NCBI GenBank assembly: GCA_947487095.1
Contig: CANKVI010000029.1
Coordinates: 1-10,593, forward strand
DNA: 10,593 nucleotides
Direction: 5' to 3'
From: Acidimicrobiaceae bacterium
Lineage (GTDB): Bacteria; Actinomycetota; Acidimicrobiia; Acidimicrobiales; Ilumatobacteraceae
A program made the position numbers and the translations under genes. Below, piece after piece: positions 1 through 6,764 of the stretch; position 1 is the first letter of the stretch, and the number at the start of each line of letters is the position of its first letter. The notes below the pieces were generated by a model. It saw only the letters and a program-made list of their open reading frames with translations. It was not told the DNA's origin and searched no databases.

Positions 1-792
1 GCCGACAAGACCATTACCAACCCTGTTTCATTTGAAGATCAGGCGCTTCGTTTTGTTGGCCGCGAATTGTACGAAGCATTTTTCAAGGGCTACACAAAGA
101 AGCAATGGGGTGTTGAGCCAACAGAATTGCCAGCCAGCATTCTTGCGCGACTTCCATTGCGCTTCACTGCAGACAATTCATATTTCAATCATCCGTTCCA
201 AGGCATTCCTGAACACGGGTACACACCAATTGTGGAAGCGATTTTGGATCACCCGTCAATCACGGTGCATTTGTCAACTGCGTTCGACCCCGCGTCGTCA
301 AATGCGTATGACCATGTTGTGTGGACAGGTCCAATCGATGCGTATTTTGGTTTCGAGCACGGACGCCTTGGGTATCGCACACTCGACTTCGTTCAAGAAG
401 TGAAAGACGGTGATGTGCAGGGTTGTCCAGTATTGAATTACTGCGACGAAAGCGTGCCCTACACGCGCATTACCGAACACAAACATTTCGCACCGTGGGA
501 GCATCACGAAAAGTCGGTGACCTACACCGAGTATTCACGTTTGTGCGGCGAAACCGATACGCCGTATTACCCAATTCGTTTGGTTGAAGAAAAAGATCAG
601 TTAGTGAAATACGTTGAGCAAGCCCGTGCGCAGCAGGGGGTTACGTTCCTTGGCCGCCTCGGTACGTATCGTTATCTCGACATGGACGTCACTATTCACG
701 AAGCACTCAATGCTGCAAGTGGCATTCTTGACGCGGTGAATACCAACAGTTCGATTCCATCGTTTTTCACCGACCCATTGAGTGGCTCGTAA
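1..792 (+). CDS. glf: UDP-galactopyranose mutase, 5'-truncated
   Basis: This flavoenzyme interconverts UDP-galactopyranose and UDP-galactofuranose in the cytoplasm, supplying the Galf donor for cell-wall galactan. The frame is open from base 1 to TAA at 790-792, giving 263 visible residues. The family is usually about 370-400 residues, so the N-terminal FAD-binding Rossmann part lies outside the window. Family hallmarks seen are FKGYTKKQWG (bases 82-111), the TGPID...F...GRLGYRTL segment (about 325-387), VPYTRITEHKHF (about 453-488), which carries a conserved active-site Arg, and the C-terminal GRLGTYRYLDMD FAD-contact segment (about 652-687). The stop overlaps the start of the glycosyltransferase gene by one base (TAATG), implying co-transcription and translational coupling. 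The product is the substrate of that neighbour. Family assignment is very secure; exact length is unknown. Confidence 0.96.
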   Translation, partial: ADKTITNPVSFEDQALRFVGRELYEAFFKGYTKKQWGVEPTELPASILARLPLRFTADNSYFNHPFQGIPEHGYTPIVEAILDHPSITVHLSTAFDPASSNAYDHVVWTGPIDAYFGFEHGRLGYRTLDFVQEVKDGDVQGCPVLNYCDESVPYTRITEHKHFAPWEHHEKSVTYTEYSRLCGETDTPYYPIRLVEEKDQLVKYVEQARAQQGVTFLGRLGTYRYLDMDVTIHEALNAASGILDAVNTNSSIPSFFTDPLSGS

Positions 793-2576
793 TGACGCAG
801 CTGCTGCAACGTTTGGTTCTGCCAACTGAAACCACAACCGAACCATTGTTGTATGCACGGTTTGATGGCACGACAAAAATCGTTCCAGGTGGCGCAGTGT
901 TGCAAGATGGTGCAGAGGTGTCGTTTGATACCTCGTTTGGCGTGTTTGCAGCCGGACGTTGGAGTCGCATCACCACGGTGAATGCGCTTGCAGTTCGCGT
1001 GCGCGCCTCTGGAATAGGCATTGCCCAAGTTGTCGGCGTAAGCGCTCGCGGGGAAACCGTGGTCGCTTCCGAGCCATTGCCACAAGGCGAAGGATGCCCA
1101 GTTTTCATTGAGTTTTCGCTGCCAAACCTGCAGTCAACGCCGTACGGCACCTACTTCGTTCGGGTGTTGGCCCAAGGTGGCGAAGTGTGCATTACGGGCG
1201 GCGAGTGGGTGAGTGCAGACGCACCGGCACACGATGTGAAGTTGTCGCTATCCATCACCACGTTTAATCGCCAAGAGTACGTTCGCAAAACCGTGAGCAA
1301 TGTGTTGGAACTTGAGCGCAGCATCGACGTATTGCGCGGCCGCGTTCGCGTGTTCGTAGTGGACAACGCACAGAACGTCACCTTCGATGCACCTGCAGAC
1401 GCACCGTTGCAAGTAGTACCGAACGGCAACCTTGGTGGTGCCGGTGGTTTTGCTCGCGGTCTCATCGAATTGCGCAAACAGGGTTGGGCAACGCACGTGT
1501 TGTTCATGGACGACGACATCACGCTCGAACCAGAAGCCTTAGTGCGCACCATGGCGTTGTTCGCCAACGCGCGTGACCCGAAGTTGTGCATCCATGGAGC
1601 AATGCTCAGCGAAGAGCGCCCGTGGCTGCAGTTTGAAGCAGGGTCCGAGTATTCATTCCGCTCCATTTATCCGTTGCAGGCACTTGGCCGCGAGGACGAT
1701 TTGCGCAAGCGCGAGCTTGCCGTGGTCGACGCGCCAGAGATTCCGTTCGACTACACCGCCTGGTGGTACACCGCGTTTCCAATTTCCATTACGAATGAAA
1801 ACCCACTTCCGGTGTTTGTGCGCGGCGACGACGTTGCCTTTGGTCTCATGCACACGGGCAAGCACAGCGTCACGCTGAATGGTGTCATTGTGTGGCACGC
1901 CGACTTCGGTTTGAAAAACAACCCAAGTTCGTTATTCTATGAGTCGCGCAACCTTGCATTGGTTGACACGTTGGTGTTCGACAAGCATCATTGGTGGAAC
2001 TTGGCGTACCGCTTTGCATCATTTGGTTTCCGCAATTTATTCTCCATGCGCTATTCCAGCACCGAATACATGTTGAAAGGTCTTGACGCTTACTTGGCAG
2101 GACCAAGCGAGTGGATGAAGATTGATCACGCGGCGTTACACGATGAATTACGAAAGTGTGCCGAAGAAAAACCAGCACCGCTTTCTTCAGAACTTGCAGC
2201 CATCGAGCCACGCAAACGACGACATAAGGCATTGCGTGCCATCGGATTCCTGTTTGCCATTGTGTCGGTGGGCGGGTACATCATTCCGCGTCCATTGCGC
2301 TTGCGTGAGTATGGAGTTGGGCCTATTGATGCACGCGCGGTTGGCGTGGCCACATTGCGCAATCGCATGTTGTATCGCCACGATCGCATTGCCGATGGCT
2401 TCGTAGTGGAACGCGACACGAAGCGGTTCTTTTCGTTGCTTGGTCAGGTCGCAAAATCGATTGTCACCATTGCATTTTCGTACCGCCGCTTGAAGCGCGA
2501 ATATCGCGCTATGTATCCAGAAATGGTCAGTACTGCAGCGTGGGAAGCGCGATTTACTGCTGGGATGAAGCGCTAA
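792..2576 (+). CDS. glfT2: GlfT2-like polymerising galactofuranosyltransferase
   Basis: A 594-residue family 2 (GT-A) glycosyltransferase resembling mycobacterial GlfT2 (about 637 residues), which extends the galactan chain on a lipid carrier at the inner membrane face using UDP-Galf. Visible parts are an N-terminal beta-rich domain (about 1-150), a nucleotide-binding start SITTFNR (about 154-160), a PNGNLGGAGGFARG motif (about 206-219), the metal-binding MDDDI (D240-D242), an AWWYT aromatic patch (about 318-322), an RGDD motif (D346, D347) at the catalytic-base position, and VWHADF whose H369 matches the metal-binding His. A YSSTEYMLKGLDAYLAGPSEW stretch and a basic C-terminal region with one hydrophobic segment (GFLFAIVSVGGYIIP) follow as in GlfT2. 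M. tuberculosis GlfT2, from memory, has Trp-Asp-Asp where this protein has Gly-Asp-Asp. The start is ATG at 792-794, overlapping the glf stop. GlfT1 or another Galf transferase is the alternative, but length and C-terminal region favour GlfT2. Confidence 0.9.
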   Translation: MTQLLQRLVLPTETTTEPLLYARFDGTTKIVPGGAVLQDGAEVSFDTSFGVFAAGRWSRITTVNALAVRVRASGIGIAQVVGVSARGETVVASEPLPQGEGCPVFIEFSLPNLQSTPYGTYFVRVLAQGGEVCITGGEWVSADAPAHDVKLSLSITTFNRQEYVRKTVSNVLELERSIDVLRGRVRVFVVDNAQNVTFDAPADAPLQVVPNGNLGGAGGFARGLIELRKQGWATHVLFMDDDITLEPEALVRTMALFANARDPKLCIHGAMLSEERPWLQFEAGSEYSFRSIYPLQALGREDDLRKRELAVVDAPEIPFDYTAWWYTAFPISITNENPLPVFVRGDDVAFGLMHTGKHSVTLNGVIVWHADFGLKNNPSSLFYESRNLALVDTLVFDKHHWWNLAYRFASFGFRNLFSMRYSSTEYMLKGLDAYLAGPSEWMKIDHAALHDELRKCAEEKPAPLSSELAAIEPRKRRHKALRAIGFLFAIVSVGGYIIPRPLRLREYGVGPIDARAVGVATLRNRMLYRHDRIADGFVVERDTKRFFSLLGQVAKSIVTIAFSYRRLKREYRAMYPEMVSTAAWEARFTAGMKR

Positions 2577-4917
2577 GCAGAGCCATCCAGGTTTCACGAT
2601 TAATCACACCTGATTGCTTCAGTCCAACGGTTTTCTGGAATCGCTTTACTAAGCGAAGCGTTCCCGATCCGAACACGCCATCGGCTTTTACCTTCACCTT
2701 CAACACCCGGGCGAGTGCGGTCTGCGCGGTGGCAACCGTTGTGTGTTTCATGCCAAGTTTCAGTGTGACGGTGGATGGATCAATGCTCAACACCGCAAGC
2801 ACCGCATCGTCTGCAATTCCATCAACAACAAATCCGTTGTTGGTTTCCAATTGGCTCACCCATGACGCAGTGCCCTTGCCAAACACACCGTCTACAACGA
2901 TGCGCTTCTTCTTCGGCAATTTGAAGTACGTGTTCAATTGCGTTTGCAACAACTTCACGTTGTCTCCTCGGTCGCCTCGCGCTATTGGCACACCAAGGGG
3001 AACGATCGTTGCAGTGCCGCTGGCAATTAAGCCATTAGCGCGCAGTGCGTCCAGTTGATTGCGAAGGAACAATGCAAATTGTGCACGTCCTGTGTTGGTG
3101 AGGTGCACATCGTCTTTAAACCAGCGACCTTGCGTTGGGTCACTGCTTGCTGCGTTCCAATCCAACACCGACACGTTGGGGTAGCTGGTTGCAGCATTGG
3201 CAAGCACCGCATTCGACAGTGAATAGTTGCGCGATGAGCGACGCGTTGACAAATTAATGAACACGATTCGCTGAATTCCGCGTGCGTTCAACGCGTTTAC
3301 TACTTGATCTACGTCTGACTGCAACGTGTTCGGGTCATCGTTGTAGCCCAACTGAATAATTGCAATGTTTGGGTACTGTTCGGGAGTGAGCGAGTTGATA
3401 ATTGTGGGAGCATCAGGAAGTCCGCTGGCAGCGGCAACGCAACTTGGTCCTACCATGCAGCGATTAGACAGCGCTTGGTAATTCATAGACGGATACGCGG
3501 GCGCTACCACTGCGTTGAATTCAGCTTTGATGCTTTCGCCAACTGAGTCACCTATGAACAGGAATGAGCCAACAGGTGCAGCATCAAACGGTGCGCTCAC
3601 GACGCTTGTCGTTTCAAACCATGGTGCAGGAATATCGAATGTGGTCTTAAATGCCCAACCGGTAACCGTCACGCTGCCTGCAGTGCCGTTAATGGTGACA
3701 CTGGTGGCGTATCCATTCCAATCGCCACCGAGACCATCGTGATTCGTGACTACTGAGGTCAAGGTTCCGACTGCTGGATACTTGGCTTGAATTGCAGCCG
3801 CTGAAAACACACGAGTCCACACAAGGAGTGAGTTCACGGGTTCGCTTGCCAAGTCTCCTGGGTCTGCTTGGGCGGGGAATGTGCCGCCTGCGGTTCGGCC
3901 GCCATTGCTGGAGGTAAATTCGGTGCGCGACGGCAGACCGTTTGGTGTCACGACCACAACGCCAGCCGTTTCGGCAATGGCCTGATCGGTGTAGGGGTGT
4001 TCAAGGTCGGTTGGATTCGCATTAATCGATTCACGCAACAGCGCGCCGCCATACACCTGGCAATCCTGCGTATCGCACGTGCGTGCCAAACCTGCGTACC
4101 TATTCTCTGTTGCCGAGTACGAACGTGCAGCTACTGCTTGTGCGCGCAACGCATTCATTCCTGCTCCGCCCGCAGCAGCTCCCCATTCGGCCGGAGATTC
4201 GCGAGGCACCACGCCACGCAAGTAGCTCTCGATGGACGTTGCATTGATGGTGCGATTTTCTCCGCGCGAGTTATTCACCGCACGCACCTCACCGCGGTAG
4301 TAACGAATTTTGAATTTTGTTGATCCTGTTCGTGGTTCGCACAAACCAATGAGTTGCGTTGGAGCAGCTGCTGGGTCTGCACCAACAGTGGTGGTGAACG
4401 ATGCAACGTTTTGTACGTCACCAATCAACGAGAAACCTTCTGCTGCTGGGTCTGCTCCAGCAGTTGCACAGCGACGCTCCTGTGTGCCCCACACGCGATA
4501 CACGCGGTTAGCAACCTCACGTGCAACGAGTGAGCCCCAGGTACGACCAGGAGTTGGGTCTTGCAGAAATACAGCATTGTTGCCATCCGAAATAACCGCT
4601 GTCTGTGCGTTGTTCATTGCACTTAACCAGGTGGTCATTGCTTGGCCTGGGTCGGCAAGCGAGCCAAGAGTGTTTCCAGTAGCGCCGCCGTAATAGAAAT
4701 TAAGAATTGCATCCCACGACCAGCCATACACCGTGGCGTAGCCATACGAGCCGTACTGACTCATCCCACGTCCGTGACCGTATCCACGGCCTTCAATTTG
4801 AATGGCGATTGGAAGCTGACCGACTTCAGCCTGAACTGGAACGACATGAGACGACAACAGAGTGGCACTGCTTGCGAGTACGCAAAGAACTGCAGAAATT
4901 TTTTGGGGGACGCGCAT
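2554..4917 (-). CDS. Secreted SpoIID/LytB - SGNH hydrolase - 2x peptidoglycan-binding protein
   Basis: A 787-residue exported cell-wall protein. Residues 1-30 form a signal peptide (MRVPQK, hydrophobic core, then VQA before E31). A GRGYGHGRGMSQYGSYGYA motif (about 43-61) is typical of actinobacterial SpoIID-like proteins, followed by the SpoIID core (about 200-345) with YLRGVVPRESPAEW and ALRAQAVAARSY; E240 sits at the position of the glycan-cleaving Glu of SpoIID. Residues about 449-625 are an SGNH hydrolase: GDS (nucleophile S458), LGYND (N526) and DDVHL (D602, H605). Two peptidoglycan-binding type 1 domains follow (about 647-710 and 718-782), each with VDGVFG or ADGVFG. By family knowledge this suggests a wall-anchored lytic enzyme joined to an esterase or deacetylase; substrates are inferred. 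ATG at 4917 is chosen because GAGGAG lies 10 nt upstream and the signal peptide starts there. A TTG at 4935 is in frame but begins at the ribosome site. The 3' end overlaps glfT2 by 23 bp. Confidence 0.9.
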   Translation of the reverse strand: MRVPQKISAVLCVLASSATLLSSHVVPVQAEVGQLPIAIQIEGRGYGHGRGMSQYGSYGYATVYGWSWDAILNFYYGGATGNTLGSLADPGQAMTTWLSAMNNAQTAVISDGNNAVFLQDPTPGRTWGSLVAREVANRVYRVWGTQERRCATAGADPAAEGFSLIGDVQNVASFTTTVGADPAAAPTQLIGLCEPRTGSTKFKIRYYRGEVRAVNNSRGENRTINATSIESYLRGVVPRESPAEWGAAAGGAGMNALRAQAVAARSYSATENRYAGLARTCDTQDCQVYGGALLRESINANPTDLEHPYTDQAIAETAGVVVVTPNGLPSRTEFTSSNGGRTAGGTFPAQADPGDLASEPVNSLLVWTRVFSAAAIQAKYPAVGTLTSVVTNHDGLGGDWNGYATSVTINGTAGSVTVTGWAFKTTFDIPAPWFETTSVVSAPFDAAPVGSFLFIGDSVGESIKAEFNAVVAPAYPSMNYQALSNRCMVGPSCVAAASGLPDAPTIINSLTPEQYPNIAIIQLGYNDDPNTLQSDVDQVVNALNARGIQRIVFINLSTRRSSRNYSLSNAVLANAATSYPNVSVLDWNAASSDPTQGRWFKDDVHLTNTGRAQFALFLRNQLDALRANGLIASGTATIVPLGVPIARGDRGDNVKLLQTQLNTYFKLPKKKRIVVDGVFGKGTASWVSQLETNNGFVVDGIADDAVLAVLSIDPSTVTLKLGMKHTTVATAQTALARVLKVKVKADGVFGSGTLRLVKRFQKTVGLKQSGVINRETWMALLSASSQQ

Positions 4918-4927
4918 AGTGAGAAAT

Positions 4928-4933
4928 CTCCTC
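4928..4933 (-). promoter_or_regulatory. Shine-Dalgarno site that sets the SpoIID-protein start
   Basis: GAGGAG on the minus strand lies 10 nt upstream of ATG 4917. It is the clearest ribosome binding site in the window and argues against initiation at the in-frame TTG 4935, whose last base is the first base of this motif. Confidence 0.7.
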
Positions 4934-4953
4934 AATGGCTTCTGTTCAGTCTA

Positions 4954-4967
4954 CCGATAGGTATCGG
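4954..4967. promoter_or_regulatory. Perfect 14-bp dyad CCGATA-GG-TATCGG, possible operator
   Basis: Six-base arms around a 2-bp centre lie in the 77-bp gap between the exporter stop and the start of the SpoIID-protein gene. On the minus strand it lies directly between a TTGACC element (4976-4981) and a TAGACT element (4948-4953). These could be -35 and -10 boxes, but their 22-nt spacing is longer than usual. The position would suit an operator controlling the wall-protein gene. As an RNA hairpin it would have only five stem pairs and no following U-run, so a terminator role is less likely. Confidence 0.35.
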
Positions 4968-4994
4968 CAGGGTGTGGTCAACCTTGAGCGCTAT

Positions 4995-5900
4995 TTACGC
5001 GGTTTCACTGGCAGCGGGCAGGACATCTCGTTGTTGCACCATTACGCCAATGAGCACAAGGGACATCCCAAGTAAATCAATCAGTGTCGGAGTTTGATCA
5101 AGAAAGAAAAATCCAAACACCACTGCAGTAACAGGAAGCAACGCAAGTAAAACAGAAAATCTGCGCACAGGAATCTTGCGCATGATGGATTGCTCTATTC
5201 CATAGCCAAGTGCGTTTGAAAACAGACCAACTAACAGACAGGCAAAAAGTATTGATGGAGAGCTCCATGCCGGTCCACTGTTGGCGGCACCAAACGGCGT
5301 AATAACAACAGCGCCAATTGCAAGACCAACGCCAAGCCCAGAAACACCACGGTTTAATTGGGCAACTTTTGAACCAATAACAATGTATGCACCCCAACAT
5401 GCAGAGGCGAGGAAGATAAACAACAGTCCAAGCGGTTCGTTACCAAGCTCGAATCCCGAAAGAATGAGAACACCGATTGTGGCCAAAGCAAGGGCGAGTG
5501 CGTTGCGCCGGGTCTTTGTTTGAAATGCAGCGACGCAAATTGGCCCAATGAATTCAATGGCTACACCTTTGCCTAAGTCCAAACGATCAATCGCCAAATA
5601 GAACGTCAGGTTCATCAGCGCAACTGAAATTCCAAATGCCGATGCAGAAACTAGTTCGCTGCGCGACCATTTTCCTTGGCGAATCAGTCGCGGTGCAGAA
5701 AAAATAATCAGAATCAACGATGCAGCAATGACACGTAACCAAGCAACGCTTTCTGGTGCAACGCGATCAAACAATCGGAATGCAATGACGGCGCCAATGT
5801 ATTGCGCACTTGCAGAGCAGATGAAGTACAACTCGGGCGGTAAACCGCCAACTCGGGTACTCAGCGATTTCTGCGTGAGTAGTGCAGAGTTACCGCTCAA
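4995..5900 (-). CDS. EamA/DMT-family transporter, RhtA-like exporter
   Basis: A 301-residue integral membrane protein of the drug/metabolite transporter superfamily with two EamA halves and about ten hydrophobic segments (roughly 23-44, 51-69, 83-104, 111-127, 133-150, 156-177, 187-205, 215-236, 247-267 and 272-290). The segments reading MNLTFYLAIDRLDLGKGVAIEFIGP (about 96-120; MN, FY and EF.GP conserved) resemble RhtA, the E. coli threonine/homoserine exporter. Substrate cannot be read from sequence; small amino-acid-like or metabolite export is inferred. Translation appears to start at TTG 5900, which overlaps the upstream aldolase stop as TTGA. No ATG or GTG lies between the upstream in-frame stop (5910-5912) and the first membrane segment, and no good Shine-Dalgarno site is seen, so translational coupling is likely. 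It is co-transcribed behind the aldolase-like gene. Confidence 0.85.
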   Translation of the reverse strand: MSGNSALLTQKSLSTRVGGLPPELYFICSASAQYIGAVIAFRLFDRVAPESVAWLRVIAASLILIIFSAPRLIRQGKWSRSELVSASAFGISVALMNLTFYLAIDRLDLGKGVAIEFIGPICVAAFQTKTRRNALALALATIGVLILSGFELGNEPLGLLFIFLASACWGAYIVIGSKVAQLNRGVSGLGVGLAIGAVVITPFGAANSGPAWSSPSILFACLLVGLFSNALGYGIEQSIMRKIPVRRFSVLLALLPVTAVVFGFFFLDQTPTLIDLLGMSLVLIGVMVQQRDVLPAASETA

Positions 5901-6712
5901 TCGAACAGTTCAGGGTCTGTTGCGCAAATTTCTTGGAACAGCGGTTGAAACTGGAACCAACCAGCTTCGGCAAAACCGGTGAGCTGCTGAGTGTATGTTG
6001 CCGCCTCATGCGAAATGAGTTTCGGCGTGCCCGCTGCCTCGGCAAGCAGTTGTGCTTGGCAACTGCGGTCCATGGTGATGAACCAATAAGCCGCTGCTTC
6101 AACGGTGGTACCAACGGTAAACAATCCATGGTTTTGGTGAATGGCTGCTTTACCTGTTGGGAACAGTGATGCGAATTCTTCGCCTGCTGCAACTTCGAAC
6201 ACCACTTTGCCGCCTTGTTCGGTGATCACAGTGTGGTCGTCGTAGAAAATGCATGCGTCTTGCGTAATTGGGTCAAGCTTGCGACCAAGCGATGACCATG
6301 CTTTGCCGTACGTGGAGTGTGCATGTGCTGCACCAATCACATCTGGTCGAGCTTTGTGAATTGCTGCGTGCAATACAAACGCTGCGCGATTCACCGGCTG
6401 TCTGCCGATAACGACTTCACCATCGTGATTCACCAAAATGAGATCACTGGTTTTCATGTGACGGAAACTTTTGCCAAATGGGTTCACCCAAAAGCAGTCG
6501 GTGAACTCTGGGTCGCGTGCAGTGATGTGTCCGGCAACGCCTTCTCCGTATCCAAGGCGACCAAACACGCGAAGCGCGGCGGCAAGGCCAACCTTGCGGG
6601 CACGACGTTCGTCGTCGAAGTTGTCATAGGTTGGTCGCCCAATGGATGCCACTTCTCGTGGCTTCAATTTCACTCCATCAATCCTGCGGACTTCTTGCTC
6701 AGTTGTGGTCAT
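5897..6712 (-). CDS. Class II aldolase/adducin-like domain protein
   Basis: A 271-residue cytoplasmic protein of the class II (zinc) aldolase/adducin head fold. Seen motifs are EGVAGHITARDP (about 57-68), NPFG (77-80), the HAAIHKARPDVIGAAHAHS segment (115-133) with presumptive metal ligands H130 and H132, and QNHG (193-196) giving the third ligand H195. In FucA-type aldolases an acidic residue lies four positions before the first His of this block; here it is A111, so a standard fuculose-phosphate aldolase or ribulose-phosphate epimerase reaction is doubtful. The actual substrate is unknown. The first 40 residues are polar and precede the fold. The ATG at 6712 has no clear Shine-Dalgarno site but has a TAGCCT hexamer 6 nt upstream, suggesting a leaderless message. 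It overlaps the exporter gene by 4 nt (TTGA), so the two probably form an operon, divergent from the mutase gene. Confidence 0.87.
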   Translation of the reverse strand: MTTTEQEVRRIDGVKLKPREVASIGRPTYDNFDDERRARKVGLAAALRVFGRLGYGEGVAGHITARDPEFTDCFWVNPFGKSFRHMKTSDLILVNHDGEVVIGRQPVNRAAFVLHAAIHKARPDVIGAAHAHSTYGKAWSSLGRKLDPITQDACIFYDDHTVITEQGGKVVFEVAAGEEFASLFPTGKAAIHQNHGLFTVGTTVEAAAYWFITMDRSCQAQLLAEAAGTPKLISHEAATYTQQLTGFAEAGWFQFQPLFQEICATDPELFD

Positions 6713-6718
6713 ACGCCA

Positions 6719-6724
6719 AGGCTA
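6719..6724 (-). promoter_or_regulatory. Putative -10 element of a leaderless promoter for the aldolase-like gene
   Basis: TAGCCT on the minus strand fits the TAnnnT -10 pattern. It is followed by 6 nt (TGGCGT) and then the ATG at 6712, so the transcript would begin at or next to the A of the start codon. No Shine-Dalgarno site is seen. The same geometry occurs on the other strand for the divergent gene. No convincing -35 box is visible. Confidence 0.5.
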
Positions 6725-6752
6725 CCCATGCGCCAATTTCCACCCAATCTCG

Positions 6753-6758
6753 TAACCT
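6753..6758 (+). promoter_or_regulatory. Putative -10 element of a leaderless promoter for the mutase gene
   Basis: TAACCT is followed by 6 nt (AGACCC) and the ATG at 6765. The message would start at the initiation codon and lack a leader, as is common in actinobacteria. No Shine-Dalgarno site precedes this ATG. The 52-bp gap holds both divergent -10 candidates, which are 28 bp apart. Confidence 0.5.
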
Positions 6759-6764
6759 AGACCC

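Noticed and set aside
696..1666. Long open frames on the minus strand opposite glfT2
   Set aside because: They have no recognisable domain, overlap a strongly supported gene, and read as low-complexity shadow translations rich in Ser, Arg, Cys and His.
2540..3058. 172-codon open frame on the plus strand opposite the peptidoglycan-binding region
   Set aside because: It is antisense to two clear domains, has no start signal, and its composition (many Ser, Thr, Phe, Pro) mirrors the real gene's opposite strand.
4918..4935. TTG at 4935 as an alternative start adding six residues to the SpoIID protein
   Set aside because: The TTG begins at the GAGGAG ribosome site itself, and the signal peptide begins naturally at ATG 4917.
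4954..4967. Dyad as an intrinsic terminator for the exporter operon
   Set aside because: Only about five usable stem pairs with a four-base loop, and no run of T follows on the minus strand.
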